Origin: Lanius collurio
Taxonomy: Eukaryota; Chordata; Aves; Passeriformes; Laniidae
Direction: 5' to 3'
DNA: 64,000 nt
NCBI GenBank assembly: GCA_020086605.1
Contig: JACBWW010000047.1
Span: 1,208,414-1,272,413 of the forward strand
This document shows positions 11,780 to 24,900 of the stretch, in pieces (positions within the stretch are counted from its first letter, which is position 1; every line of letters begins with the position of its first letter). A program made the position numbers and the translations under genes. The notes below the pieces were generated by a model, which searched no databases, was not told the origin of the DNA, and worked only from the letters and a program-made list of their open reading frames with translations.

Positions 11780-14700
11780 CTCCTGCACCAGGCAAAGAGG
11801 GCAAAGTATGGGTTGCTGCTGTGCTTCATTGCTGGGTTCTCCCAGGGTGGAAAGTGAGTGTGCTGGAGGGGCAGAAACAAAGCATTGAAGAACATACCAA
11901 TATTGGCAAGTTCATTGCTTGCTGGTGTTGATGTACTTTGCCTTCAGGATTCACCAGCCCTGACTCAGCCATGCTTGGCTGGTTTGCAAAAGCACAACAC
12001 CTGCACAAGGTGTTTCCAAAGCCAGTGCCACCAACTCCCACTTGGACATCTGGTTTGCTCCTTTTCTTTGTGCTCCTTGATGGCCTGAAGTTTTTATGGA
12101 ATCTGAGCAGCAAGAAGGAAATGGTGCAGTACTTCTGGGCAGGGCCAGTGGGCACCCAGTCCATGGCCACAGGGACCCTTCTCTGGGATATGTGGGGCTA
12201 CCCAGGGCTGGTGGCAGCTCCCTGGGGGGCTGCTCCCTCAGAGACTGCCTGGTGAGGCTCTTTTTAAGATGCTCAGACCAACCACAGCATGGGGGGGCTC
12301 AGCTGCTGCCAAAGCCAAGCTGTAATTTCACCTGCTGATGCTGTGTGACTCCATTTTGCTGGTATCTTGTCTGTAAGTAGCTGGTTACCCACACAAACTG
12401 CTCTGCTGGTTCCTAGTGAGGCCCATCCCAGCTACCCAGTGCCTTGCCAAGGCAAGCAGTGTGTTGTCCCAGCTCCTGAGGGGGAGGGTGGGATCACTGT
12501 TTCAGGACTGCCATTAGACTGTGATGTGGAAACAGAATTATTCTGAAGGATTTGATGCATTGGCCAAGAAAACCATCTAGAGGTGTACAGCATCAGGCAG
12601 CTGATGACGTGGCAGGATACCCCTTTGTCAGATGAGCTGAAACATTTTGGAAGCAGTTGAGTGTAGAATTGAATTGTCATCAGAGCAAACCAAAAATGCT
12701 GACTCTGTGAGACTGGCTCAGGTTTGCAAACTGTGTTTGAGGTTGGCTTGGACTTGCCCCTAGGGCAAGCAGAAGCTGATCCAGTGTTTCTGGAAAGCCT
12801 GCTTTGGTATTTAGGGTCTGAGCAGAGGCAGGATGTATGTGAGTGACTGCCTGCAATCCTGCAGGCTGAGGGAATCAGCAAACCCAGGTTTGTCTTTTTT
12901 GGTTACCGATTCTAACTTGACATTTCTTAACGAGGTGATTGCAATTAACCAGTAGCTGTGATTCATTTGGCGTTGTCCCCCTCCAGGTCTTGAGGTGATA
13001 TGTTATGTGAGAACTGACACCATGGTCTGTCACACTCTTTGTGCATGGAGGCTGTTGCCTGGGGATTTTTTTGTTGTTAATACTTAAAGGTCATAATTAC
13101 CATCAAATAAACACAAATATCCACAGCAAAAATATTTCTATCAGGCATCAAATTAGGATAGATGAAAGTCCCTAGCATGGAGTCAGATGACACAGCATTT
13201 ATGAAGACAGGGTGGTACCAGTTTTGATTTCTCTCATTATTTGTGTGAATTTAGATGTGAAAATTGACTGAATAGTATTTATTAATGATATGCATGGGAA
13301 AGAGGCTTAGGCCTGGCCTGGTGAGGAATTTTTGTGGGGTAGCTTTACACCTTGGGGCCTCTGGATCCCAGCTGTTCAGCAAGGAAAATACAGCTCATGT
13401 GTCCTTAGTTCCTAAGGGAGCAGATAGCTCTAAGACCTGCCCTTTTTTCTGGTAGGTGTGCAGAGCACAGATAATACTACGAGCCATATCCTGGGGAGGT
13501 TCAGGCACGTCCCTGTGCAGTACCCTCCAACCACTGGGAGCTCCCCAAAATGGGGCCAAGGGGCTTCTGCTCAGAGAAACTGCACAAACAGCAGCATCTC
13601 AGCCTGACGGGGAGAGCAGGGGGTCTGCTGAGCACTGTCTGGAACAGCAGTTCTGGGGCTGCTGGCCTTGTGCCAAGCAGGTTTTCCCAGGCAGCTAAAC
13701 CCTCTCGACTGTCAGTGCTGAAATAGATACCTTTAGGCAGCTGTTTGTCCCACCTGTTCTACCTGTGCACTTCAGGAGAGGAACAGTTTTATCCCAACAG
13801 TGCCTGTTTCATGCCATATCTTACAAGTATTCATACTAGAAACCCTTAAAGGGAAACCAAACTTTTGTCTGCATGAAAGACAGTTGGCTGTGACAGCTTG
13901 CCACAAGGTGTTCACTTGCACACAGTCATGTGGTGTATCTCTGTGGTCATTTTTGGGGTTCTTTGAGCAAGAAAACCCAAGGAAGCTGGTGGGGATTCAG
14001 GTTACCCTGCAAAGACATAGGGGCACATGTTTGCATGTAGCTGCTGTTTGTAAAGAACAGTTTTGTCATAATAAATGAATCATGAATTGATTTTGCACAT
14101 CTGCAAAACCAAAGGATGGGGAGAATGGATGGCTTTCAGTCTCACAGCCCTTGTGCTCACTGCCTCAGGTGCTGGGGCCTGAGGTGGGCTGTGGCTCTGC
14201 CATGGGGTGACCAGCTGAGAGAACCCCCTGCTGCAAGTGCCATACACTCCTATCCCGAGCAGGAGTCGTGGAGAAAAGTCACAGGGAGGAAATGGAGACT
14301 TGTCAGGAAGCTGAAGGAAACACATCTTGTTGTGTGTAGTACAAACATTACAACCTGGCCTGATGGGAACAGGATGACAATCTGCAAGATACTGAAGCAA
14401 ACACAAGGACAGTTTCCTGAAATTTGGGAGGTCAGCACTGGGGATCCTAGGGTGTCTCTGCTTTCCAATATAACATGTTTCAGCCCCCACAGTGAGGCAA
14501 ATTAACCTTTTCCCTAGGACTGGCTATGGTTTTATAGCATATCATGAATCCTCTATTTCCTGCTTCACTGAAAACAGTTGCACCTTCTCCTGGGAAAGGG
14601 AAATTGATTGTAAGAAATTCAAAGAACAAAAGCTGAGCAGGTGGCTTTCTAGATTATACACTTTTCTTGGCAAGAGCTGCTTCTCTGAGCAATGTGCCTG

Positions 14701-15355
14701 CCTGCAAAAGAGAAACACCAAGAGCACTCTAATTCCCTGGGACAGGAGCAGCAGCAGCTGGAGAGTGAAGGCTCTGCAGAGTGAAGCTGAAAGGATGAAT
14801 CTGTTTAACTGCACATCCCATTAAAAGTGGCGGCTGGACAGAAAATTGCCTCCAACGGCATCCGGAACGGCTGAGACGTCAGACAGGGATTTAGGGCCGT
14901 TGCCTGTGTGATTATGTCTGCCAGAGAGACTCAGTGGGGAGCACAGCCCTGCCTCTGCCTCCTGCCAGGGCACAGGGTCAGCCAGCCCCTGAGCACGGAC
15001 AGAGCGGGGCAGTGGGGCCTGGCTCGTGCCCTGCTCGGCACTGGGCATGGGCACAGGGGAGCTGCCAGAGGGATGTGAGCCTCCTCTGAGCTCATGCTGT
15101 ACTTCAGCAAGTGAATGTCTTCATCTTGGAAAAGGCATCTCAATCCTGGGAGGTCCCTGCTGAGCCTTTGGTTTGTGCCAGATGGCAGTGGAATAGGCCA
15201 TAAAAACACCATTTTTGTAGTGCCCATTCAAGGAAGGGAGAGTTTTGTCCTCTTTAATGGAAGAACTCTGTAGGACTTCTGGCCTCCTGTGCTGGGACTG
15301 TCATTGTTTTCACAGTATTGTACCCTGCAATGTTTCTGCTTCCTGCATCCATCAG
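11780..15355. other. Non-coding stretch, no gene recognised
   Basis: Short overlapping frames only, with GC-rich patches near 11,950-12,300 and 13,490-13,690. At 14826-14905 six CpGs are kept within about 80 bp, including a GACGTCA half-CRE-like word, in otherwise CpG-poor DNA. That sub-block is a minor regulatory candidate. No mobile element was recognised. Confidence 0.45.
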
Positions 15356-15429
15356 GTGGAGCAGCATGAGCTCCCTGGACACACGAGGGACGTGGAGACA
15401 GTGCAGAGTTTGGCTCGTGGGGACCTGAG
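15356..15429 (+). CDS. Weak exon-like segment, 74 nt
   Basis: A pyrimidine-rich run ending ATCAG precedes 15356, and GAG followed by GTGTGT at 15430 could be a donor. Between them phase 0 is open and reads VEQHELPGHTRDVETVQSLA and onward, with coding-like codon use (GAG, CAG, CTG, GTG). It is short and unmatched to any family I know. It cannot follow the 5801 segment directly, because that phase gives a TGA. It may be a chance frame or a non-coding RNA exon. Confidence 0.14.
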
Positions 15430-18409
15430 GTGTGTGGCAGAGCGGGGAACCAAACTCCTCCCCAGGAATGCAGTGCCACTCTTTGCCTTTCCCATGCAGC
15501 CCTGTCCTCTGTGAACTACCAAGTCCAAGGTAAACTTTTAACTGCAGGGTTAAGCTTTTCTTTAAGACAGATGAGAGAGAGATGGAGAGGGATAAAGGTA
15601 ATTAATGACATCAATCTGTCTTTCAAATATAGGTTGTTTTGCGAGTGATTGGACAGAAACTTCTGGAAGCAGAATTTAAGCAGGCATAAGATTAGTAAGC
15701 ATTTCTGCCTGGTAGCCTAAATCTAATGTCTTTCAGTTAGTAATCCTTCTTTCAGGTCAATGAATCTTCTTGTAAGAAGGAAAAAAAATATAGGTTATCT
15801 AAGAGAGTTCAAGAGTGTCACTTATCATGTGAAAGGGATTTAGAGTTATTTCCAGGGCCTAAACTACTTCCAACATTTAAGGGAACCTATACTGCTCTCT
15901 CAGAGGAAGCCACAGAGACATCTTCTCTTGTGCTATGCTGATGCTTATATGGAGAGTTGCCCAAAAATGCTTCAGGTACAGAATTTTCCTGGTCCCTTCA
16001 TATAATGGTATCTGAGCTCATCATTTAGGATGAGATCACATGCTTTTTTTTCCCTCAGAGATTGTTCTACACGGAAACCTCAGTCTGCATAGCCTGAGCA
16101 CAGGATGCAAGTCATCAAAGTCTGTGTGGACCAATGGCTGCCCTTTACTTCAGTGGAACTGCCTGTGTATCATACTGATGGTGGGAGTTTTGTGCTGAAG
16201 GGGAGCACAGAAGACCAAAGGTTTCCTGCAGCTGAAGCACTTTCCCACCATGGGTAGGACATCCCTGCAAAGGACTCTGCACTGGCAGTGGTGTGCTGTG
16301 AGCTGGGCTACAGGTGTGAGGTGCCTTGTGTGAGCCTGGGGAGGATTGCAAATGGCCTTCCTGACTGTGTTCCACTTCCCAGGGGAGGATGTGAGCCAAA
16401 GTCGCCATGGACCCTCACTTCATGGAAAAGAGGCTTCTGTAGATGAACTGATGATCTTCAGGTGACTTTGACTGACTGAGACAAGAGTGTCCTTTCCACA
16501 GAGCATACATATCATTTCATCCCATAGGCATTTCCTGGGGTCATTTCTCTATTCATCCTTCAGGCTTGATCACGTTCTGTTTATTTGCAAGAGCTGAGCT
16601 AATGCTGCAGGTACTCCCACGCTGCAGCAGCCGTGAGGCAAGCCTTCATTTAAACCTCACAGGAAGATATTTGTGTTAATGTGTCAGAAGTCAAGTTTGT
16701 GAAGGGTTACAGTGTGAGCACAAGCAGTGACTGTGACTCAGCTGCTGTGCTGTAACTTGGTTGCCTGTTTGTAGACCAAGAAGAAACCTAAATTCTGTTT
16801 CCCAGTGGTTGAAGGGTGTTCAACATGGACAACTAAAATAGCCTAGATTTGTAAGTTAATTAAGATCAACATAATTAGGGTTAAAGTCACTGTGAATATG
16901 AGTATCCCCAACAACATTTGATGCAGTTTAGCAAATTTCCATTTAGTTCAGGCCTTTAGTTAATGGAGACTAAACTTCTTGTTTGACAAGCACTGAGCTG
17001 GTGAACTGCCCATGGTTTCAGGGCAGCTCCCAGTGGTTAATGCACAGCTGCTGCTCAGCAATGGAAAATGGGCAACAAGGGGAGAGAACAGGGCTGTTAA
17101 CTAAAATAATGAAATCCCTGACTGTGTTTTGTCAGTGTAATCCCTCGTACTTTGGTTGAGCTGTATGGCAGTGGCTCCTTTCCCAGCTCACCCCCAAGGC
17201 ACAGATGATGTCAGTCTCCCACTGGAAAATCAGCTGGTGCACTGCTGAACTGGGTGGCAGTGTGAGCACAGCAGGTTATTGCACAGTTAGTCCCCAGCAG
17301 TCAATGTGGTGCTGTGCTTTCATCACTCAAGTCTTGCCCAAAGGAAGAGAGGAATACAGGTGCTGGCTGGTGGTCAGGGCTCTCTCCATTCACCACCCAC
17401 CATCCTCCCTGTTTCCAACACCTGGAGAAGCTGAGGACACCCTGCCAAGCCTGTCCATTGTTGAAGAGTAGCATCTCTCCCTTGCAGAAAAGCAACCACT
17501 GAGGAGGCTGCAGCAACAGGAACACAGCTTGAGGACCTGAGCCAGCCCATCAGCGCATCGCGGGATGTGACTTCCTCAGTGCCCCCACATCCTCTGCCAC
17601 CAAAGTGAGGGCAGTATCTCCCATGCCTCTGTCAGGTGAACCTGGCTGCTTCCCATGGCCTCTGGAGAGCACCTTTTTCTTGCCTTCAGCTCAGAGGGAG
17701 GTTGGGGATAGCACAGATGCACCTCAGCCCGGGAAGCCTTACTCTAGATTTCATGGGGAAGCACATTGTTCAGCCTGGAGTTTCTGGGTTTGGTACATTG
17801 CTCAGCCTGACCCACTGCTGAGCTGGCAGCCTGTCCCTGCATGAGCAGCTGAGAGATTTTCTGTGCTAGGTGAATGCCCTCCCAGCTCTGAAAGGGTTGT
17901 TCATCCCTCTGCTTGGTAAGGCTTTTGCACTTGTGTTTTCTTCCAAATCAGAGTTTGGTGGAGCAAACCATTTGGTTGCTGCTACTGAAATTCAGGCAAG
18001 CTGGAAAGCCCACACCACATATACAGGTAAGGTGGTAAAATGAGCCCTTTCTATGGTCTATGTAAAGAGGAGTCCCAGGAATTGGTTTCCACTCTCTCTC
18101 TCAAATCATGAGGGCATGTGAAGGACTGCTGACTAACAGAGGGGAAATGAGAAGGGAAAGGAGTCTCCTGGAGGCCTGGAGCATGTTTTCATTCTGTGGA
18201 GAGTAACCTGTGCTGTGACTCTGTGGGAAATAAGGAGTGAATTTTTCACCTTGACTTCCAGATTGTACTGGTGAAACCTTCCTGGATGAGGCAAAGCTGA
18301 ACAAATGTGATTAGTTTGAATCCAACCTACCTTGTAATTGTACTTTGATGCAAACATGAAACAAGTTGGGCAGCGCTGGCATCATCTTCAGCCTGCTAAT
18401 TTTTTCAGT
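15430..18409. other. Non-coding stretch, no gene recognised
   Basis: The sequence is mixed, with only short chance frames. A short A-run lies at 15780-15788. No repeat family, RNA gene or promoter was recognised. Confidence 0.45.
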
Positions 18410-18560
18410 ATTTATTTTACATTGTTTCAGATGCATTTAAGGGAATATAATTTATTCACTACCCATCTGGCATCTTTAACTGAACTTAATATTCGTCTGC
18501 GGTTTGAGTAAAATGAATATTTCACACTTTAAATTATGCATGCACGTTGGGAATGATGCC
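18410..18560. promoter_or_regulatory. Candidate conserved regulatory element
   Basis: An AT-rich, non-repetitive block holds several TAAT and ATTTA cores, an ATGCATGCA word and isolated CpGs (in ATTCGTCTGCGG). Both strands are closed by stops. Its texture is that of a vertebrate conserved non-coding element; conservation itself was not tested. Confidence 0.2.
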
Positions 18561-18877
18561 AGCAGTGCTGGCATCTCAGGCTCAAAGACCTGTGCAGTTA
18601 CCTGAGTTTCACACGTATTTTGGTGTCTCCTAGAAGATGATGGGGAATTTTACTGGCCTGCCAGAGAGCAATGCCTGGCTGCAGCAGACCTTGTCCCGTA
18701 GGATGCGGATGGGGAGGCTGGCAGAGCTGACCTCTGCGGGGAACTTAAGAGCCTCCTCCTTGAATACCAACCATGAGCCCTTTGCTTTCCCCTTCAGCAG
18801 CAGTGGGCTTTGCTGCTCCTCTCCCACCTCCATTTTCCCCTGGTTAGCAATTTCCTGACTGTGCTTTCTGGGTTTCA
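18561..18877. other. Non-coding stretch, no gene recognised
   Basis: It contains overlapping 73- and 82-codon chance frames on opposite strands across a moderately GC-rich segment. No splice-bounded exon was seen. Confidence 0.4.
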
Positions 18878-18911
18878 TCCTCCCCTCTCCCTTTCTTCCC
18901 TTCTCCCCCAG
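18878..18911. other. 32-nt pure pyrimidine tract ending in AG
   Basis: Positions 18878-18909 are all C or T, followed by AG at 18910-18911. It would make a very strong splice-acceptor tract for a plus-strand transcript, or a triplex-prone (H-DNA) stretch. No convincing exon follows, since no long frame starts after 18911. Confidence 0.55.
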
Positions 18912-18943
18912 TGAGCATGGTGCTGCTCCCTGGCAGTTGCCAT

Positions 18944-18964
18944 AGAGATAAGAGCCTTATCTCT
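18944..18964. promoter_or_regulatory. Palindromic double GATA motif
   Basis: The 9-bp arms AGAGATAAG and CTTATCTCT are perfect reverse complements separated by AGC. Each arm contains AGATAA, the WGATAR core recognised by GATA-family zinc-finger factors, so the two sites face each other. Palindromic double GATA sites of this kind are known in vertebrate GATA-dependent enhancers. Function at this locus is inferred. Confidence 0.4.
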
Positions 18965-21900
18965 GCCTCTGCTTTTCTCTTCTGCCCCTCTGGCTCAGCC
19001 AGCTGCATCATCCCAAATGTGCCAGCCTGCCCTGCTCGCTGCCACGTTAGCAGGCTGTCCTGCAGAACGATGAGCTGAGTACTCCTGTCCCGGGACGGAT
19101 GGCTGAGCCTTTATATTGTACTTCAGACTCCCAGGAAGTTGCACTGATTGGTGCAGAGTAGTGAAGGTCACTGAATCTCATCCTATGGCATGACTGGACC
19201 CAGAGTTTCCACTGGCTCTTCCCAGCTCTGTGCCTTTAAAGCTCAATCCACCTTGTACCTTCAAGCTGTCAGGGACCCTGCTCGTCTTGGTGAACATCAG
19301 CGTGCCAAGGACCTCTGCTGGGTGGGGTGTGCAGGACAGAAGCAAAGAAGGCACAAGGGACATCACCAGGGTCAGTCCTTTCATTTCCCTCCCTCAGTGC
19401 CCTGGCTGTGACTTCAGGTTGCTGTAACCTGCAGCTGACTCACAGCAGCACTGAGAGATTCAGTGCTGATGACTGGCTGAGAGATGAGAGGTAACTGGTT
19501 TTTCTCCCAATCTAATCTCCCACCCCAGGGAGAAGAGACCATGTGGAAACAAAGCAAAGTGCTGAGAGTTAATGTCCTCTGCTGACCTCACGAATATGAT
19601 TATCTGAAAGGATAACGTTTTTTCTTGGCAGCTTTATGCATGCTGTTCTGGGTTCAAAATGATCAACATGCCTTCAAGAAGCTTATCCTAAATCCTTCTG
19701 ACAAATTATTAATAGAAGTAATTTCAGCAGTCAAACTATACAGAAAACTTAGACTTTTTCCTGTTCAAAAGCTTGGCTGCTGAGAATGCAGTATGCAAGA
19801 TATTAATTTTGCCTTATACTTCCCCAAGAAGATTTTCTGACAGAAGAGAAACTTTGTTCTTTTGAAGTGCAGGAGAAATAGCAACATGGCCACTCCAAAC
19901 TGAGTCTAGACTTGATCAAGTGCAGATAGAGTTATGGAAGAGCCTGTATTTTCCTCCTGTGTTCACAGACATTTAGAGGAAATATGTCTTTATATGGCAA
20001 AAATGAACAGAACATCAGACAACCTTGAGAAGTTCAGAAAAGAGAGAGCATTTGAGCAGTTTCTGGAGCACTGCAGGATAAAACCTGTCCTGCTTCCACC
20101 TACATTGGAATAAAGCAGGGAGATTATGAACTGAGTGATACTCCTAATGCACAGTACCAGTTAATTGTTGGATGTTACAGAAAATATTCTCTTTGTCACC
20201 TTCAGTAGGGCACAAGGGATTTCACCAGAGGTGGAATCACAGAGAGATGACTCTTCCCTGCAGAGACTTGGATGGAAGAGACTTTGACAGAGTAAATTAG
20301 ATGCAGGACAAAGACCTTTTGATCGCTGCTGGTTTCAATGGGCTTTTTTTGAATGGGAAAACTCTGAGCTGAGGGAAAACTCTTCTGATGACTCAGAGTT
20401 GTGTATTGCAGTAAAGGAATTGTAAGGTTTTTATTTTCAGTACTTCTGAGATTTCCTGTTCCCTACTGACACAGCTACTAAAATGTTAAAAGACCTGAAG
20501 GGATGGAAAACAGCCCACTTGTGATGTTTGCTTTCCTTCTGAGCAGCCACAGCAGGGCAATTTTACCAATCAGTCAGAACCCTAAGAAAATTTTGCTGCA
20601 ACTTTTAAAAATCTGACTGTTCTTCTAAAGAACAAGCATTGTCTGCAGAGAACACACTGACTTGGCCCTCTGAAGCCTAAAGCTGGGTTTGAGATATCAT
20701 CTTGTTTTGGGAAAGAGACTAATCCTTGTCCACTTCTTTAAAAAGTCTGAATGATACTTTTCTAGTGAAGCTGGGATGTTCCTGTTGCAAGTTCTTCCTG
20801 GCAATGACAGTACTGTATGTTTGAGGTCCTTCCACCACAGCATCTTGATGTTTTCTGGAGAACTCTTGCTTTAGCTGAAGATACTATAAAAATTGAAATG
20901 TGGGATGCTGAAAGTACAGTACTAGTTCATACAAAAATGGCTTCTGTCATCAAGTTACTCTCCAGGACATTGGATTGTGAGTCAAGACTATTCAGCTGTG
21001 TGCCAGCTGTCACTGCCTCAGGATTTCAGGCTCTTATTGCTTTTGAAGATTGCTGCTTGTCCTGTGGCTGATGGATGAGTGTTTGGGGCCTCAAAGTTGT
21101 CCCAGCAGCACTTCTGAGCTACAGAATTTTAATATGAAATAGTGAAAAAAAAAGTCACTACTTTCTCCCCCTGCTGACTAGAGAAAATAGATCCTACAGA
21201 TAACAGCTTTGAGATAAGCCAGATGTGGATATGTTTTCCCCAGACCCAAAGCTTCAAACCCAGTGTTCATGGTCCCAGCAGCTGTCCATGTGCCTGTCCC
21301 CTCCGGTGTGGCTGACCTGTTGTCCCATGGAAGCAGCCACTGACTCCCAAGCCTGGCTGGTGCCCAGGTGGCTGCAGCAACACCATGGTGGGAGTGACAG
21401 GTTTAATGTTGCTACAGCACTGCTGAGCAATGTGGCTGGAGCTGGAATAAAATTGAAATGGCTGAAGCCAGTGGCTGTGCTGGCTGGGTGAAAGATGTTC
21501 CAGATGTCCTGATCACCGTGTAATTTCCAGAAATACATCTATATTTCTTCTCCAATGGTGTTCTGAAAAACAGCTGCAGGGCAGCAGCAAGAGACACAGG
21601 TGGCCAGCAGCTCCAGCACACCCTGGTCCTAAGGGGAAATCTAGTCTAAGCACATGAAAGTCTGTCTGTGTGCATCTGTGTCAGGAGCAGACACTGAATT
21701 TTTCACTTTTTTCTCATGCCAGAGAGGCTGCCTGCTCACCTGGCTTGCCATGAGCATTAGGAAGTCTCTGGGGCAGCCTGAGCTCCAGCTTGTTGAGGCC
21801 TTGTTTTGGGAAACTCATCATGACCTCACCTTGGCAGGTTGTCATGCCTGTGGTGTCACTGCCCCCATCATGTGGTGCTTGTGGCCAGGGCCCAGCAGAG

Positions 21901-24900
21901 CTCTGTGGTGCTGTTATCCTGGCTGGATTAGCAGGCACAGCATCTGTTTCTTCCAGACACAGATCAGAAAGCAAATGGGATGAATACATCCCATATTAAC
22001 ACATCATCAGTCACCAAACATACAAGGGAAGAAGGTGGTGACTTCAGTGGAAATCATCTGACTGAAGCCAAAGGTGATTATAAATTTCCATTTCTTCTTC
22101 TTGCGAAGGTGTTGTTTGCAAAAAAAAACCCCAAAACCAAAAGGTTGCATTTTGAGCATAAACAGCCTTACTTTAGGGTTGGAGAATCCAGGAAGGTTTT
22201 GTGTGTGTTTGGTTGTTTGTTTCTTCTTGCACTGATTTCCTGGCTATTCCTGCTTGAAAGCTTTACTGGACAATGACTGAATCATTTTGGCTTGCCTGCC
22301 ATAAGGCAGATCATCACAAGCAAAATATTTCATGTATCACATTTTGCAGACAAACCAGAAAAGAATTTGGATGCTTCCCTTCCCCTGAACTTGTTCCCAG
22401 ATCTCATGGGCCATCTTATTCCAGCAATGTGGCAAAAGCCTGCATTGCAGTGACTCCAAAGAAGCCTCAATGAGCCATCTTTATTAAAGACTGGGCCATA
22501 CTCTGAGGAGAAACCTGAGCTGTGCTGCCTTTGGGCACAAGAGTTATGATGGTTCTGTTTCATGAAGGGTCCCATAAAAGGGTTTATGTGACCAGGTACA
22601 CGAAGCTCAACACTGATGTTAAATGGACCCTTTGTACATGATGTTTTATGGCCCAAAACCCAGTGTATTCAAGTGCTGATGGTAACAATAACTTGTCTCC
22701 TGCAACAAAAATATTGGACAAGATGCTGGAACAAAATGTCTTGGAGCTGATTATTTAAAGTTTTCCTTATTTTGAGACCACTGAGTCAGAAATGAGCTCT
22801 TCCTGAGCACACTGTGCACTCAGCAGCTGTATACCCATCACATAAGGAAAGATTCTGGTGCTGTTTCAGGAACTCTGCTCAGTGCTTGTTTCCCAGGAGA
22901 GGTCTGAGTCAAGGTGTTGGTGACCTTGAGGTGTGACCTAACCCCAAAAGCTGAGATCTTTGGATTATCAGTTTCTAATGGAATGCTGCAATGAGGTACC
23001 TGGAAACAAACCAGGTTTGTTTTAATTGTAACGATCCATAAAATCTTGATGTCTGTCACTAGGCTGTGCCATGCTGTCACTTGGGTCACCACAATGTCTA
23101 AGCCTGCTCTCTGAGGCAAACTTCCTCACTAGAGACAGAGAGAAGTCTTGTCCTGAGGTCTGGACCTCTCTGGAGGCCTGAGAGTATTTGTCCTCAGCCA
23201 GGTGGGTGGCTGGGCAGAGGTGTGGCCTGGGAGGCCCCCTCTGCCATCAAATATCATCACCTCACTCGTGCTAAATGAAGAGTGCCCTTGTGGCCAGGGT
23301 GGAACTGGGCTACAAGCCATGAGTTTGTGCCCAGAGCAGGCCAGGCCTAAGGCTTGGTGAGCTCAAACCCGCTCCTGGGGCTGGCCCTCATTCTGCAGTG
23401 TATGTGAAGCATCACCCACAGCTGCAAAGGGCACATTGCACCTGCCTCCCCACTCAGGGCTGGCTAGTCTCAGTTTTGAGGCCACTGGGATTTGAGTATG
23501 AGGCTGGTTCTTCAGAGGCAGCATCTGTTCTTAGCTCTATCTCAACATTTTGTGCAAATTCTCTAGCAAAAGTAAAGTTTTGTGAGGAAAGTCTGACCAC
23601 AAATCAGCAGAGGTGGTAAAAGGGAGTGGGTAGGAAAGAAACTTGCTCACTTCCAGTCTGTTTTAATTATATGTTGTCAAGTAAAGGAGTTTTAACTGTG
23701 TTAATCAAGTATCCTCAGAAGAATAGATCTGTATGTTTTATCTTCAATAACACTGGGGTTTTTTCACTTTTGTATAGGCAATTAAGCTGTTCCTTCTTGA
23801 GGCGGATCTGGGGCAGTGTGTGCCTGTGTCCCAAATTCCTGGTAAGGGGAGAGGAGTTACGTAACGGGCATGAGGAGATCAAAACTCCTGCTATGCTGGG
23901 CTCACTCAATAAAAATGATATCAGGGGAAAAGACATGCCAAATTAGGCTTAAATAAACAGCACAGAGGCAATGGACCTGAATGATATATGGAAGGGTTGC
24001 AGGGAAGACACAGTAATTTTAGTTGTGATTTAACAGTTTAAAGGAGCAATGGCAGATTAGGGGTAAATCCAGTGTTCATCTCTATGTTACAAATAGATGA
24101 TTATTTTCATTAGAAAGTTTTTTTCTTTTAATTCTGTTTTTTCTCTATCCAGTCTTAACTGCCTGGTGTGAAATCTGGCAGTGTATGTTGGATCAGAGCA
24201 CGTTCCCACTGAAACCCAGTGTAAAGACTTGCAAAGGCTTGTCAGTTTTCCACGGTCTAGTGAGCTTCACAAATATTTATCAAGCAGATAAGCTTTTACA
24301 GCAACTCATTCTAAACCATCGAAGTTATTTCTTGGAAAAGTTAAAATTTGTTAAGAAAAGAAACCCTCTTAAAGTTTCCTAACAGATAGCACTCCAATGA
24401 CAACTAGCCTCCTAAATGCCCAGCATAAAAGGGAAGAATAGCATGGCATTTGATTTCCTGAGTGCTAAGAAACTAGCTAAGAACAAATATTGTCCCTGTT
24501 TGATTTGAAATGGAGCCATGCACAGGCTGGCACTCCTGTGTAGTCCTTGCAGTGTTTTCCCACCATGCTTGGAGCCTTTGTACAGGCAGTGTGTGTGTAC
24601 ACCTCCACAGATATTTGGAACTACCCAAAGAGGCTCACACTGCTCACCTTCCCCCATTCCTGATGTAAGTATAGATGGGCTGTAGCTCCTTTCTAAAACC
24701 TGCTTGGTTTTGCCAGGTTTTTAAAGAGTTATTCTGTTGCATCCGAAAAACAAGAGGAAGACTATAGCCTATCTTATATAATTCATGTGCACCCTACTTT
24801 CTGGCTTTCTCAGAACTTGGTGTAACAGAATTTTCATTGCTCAAATCCCCCTCTCGTCCTCAAGCCTAATAAAAGCCAGCTGTAAATCAGCCATGCAATG

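Noticed and set aside
11512..11931. Gln-run and Leu-run frames on opposite strands
   Set aside because: The runs come from the (TGC)6 microsatellite and are not evidence of coding.
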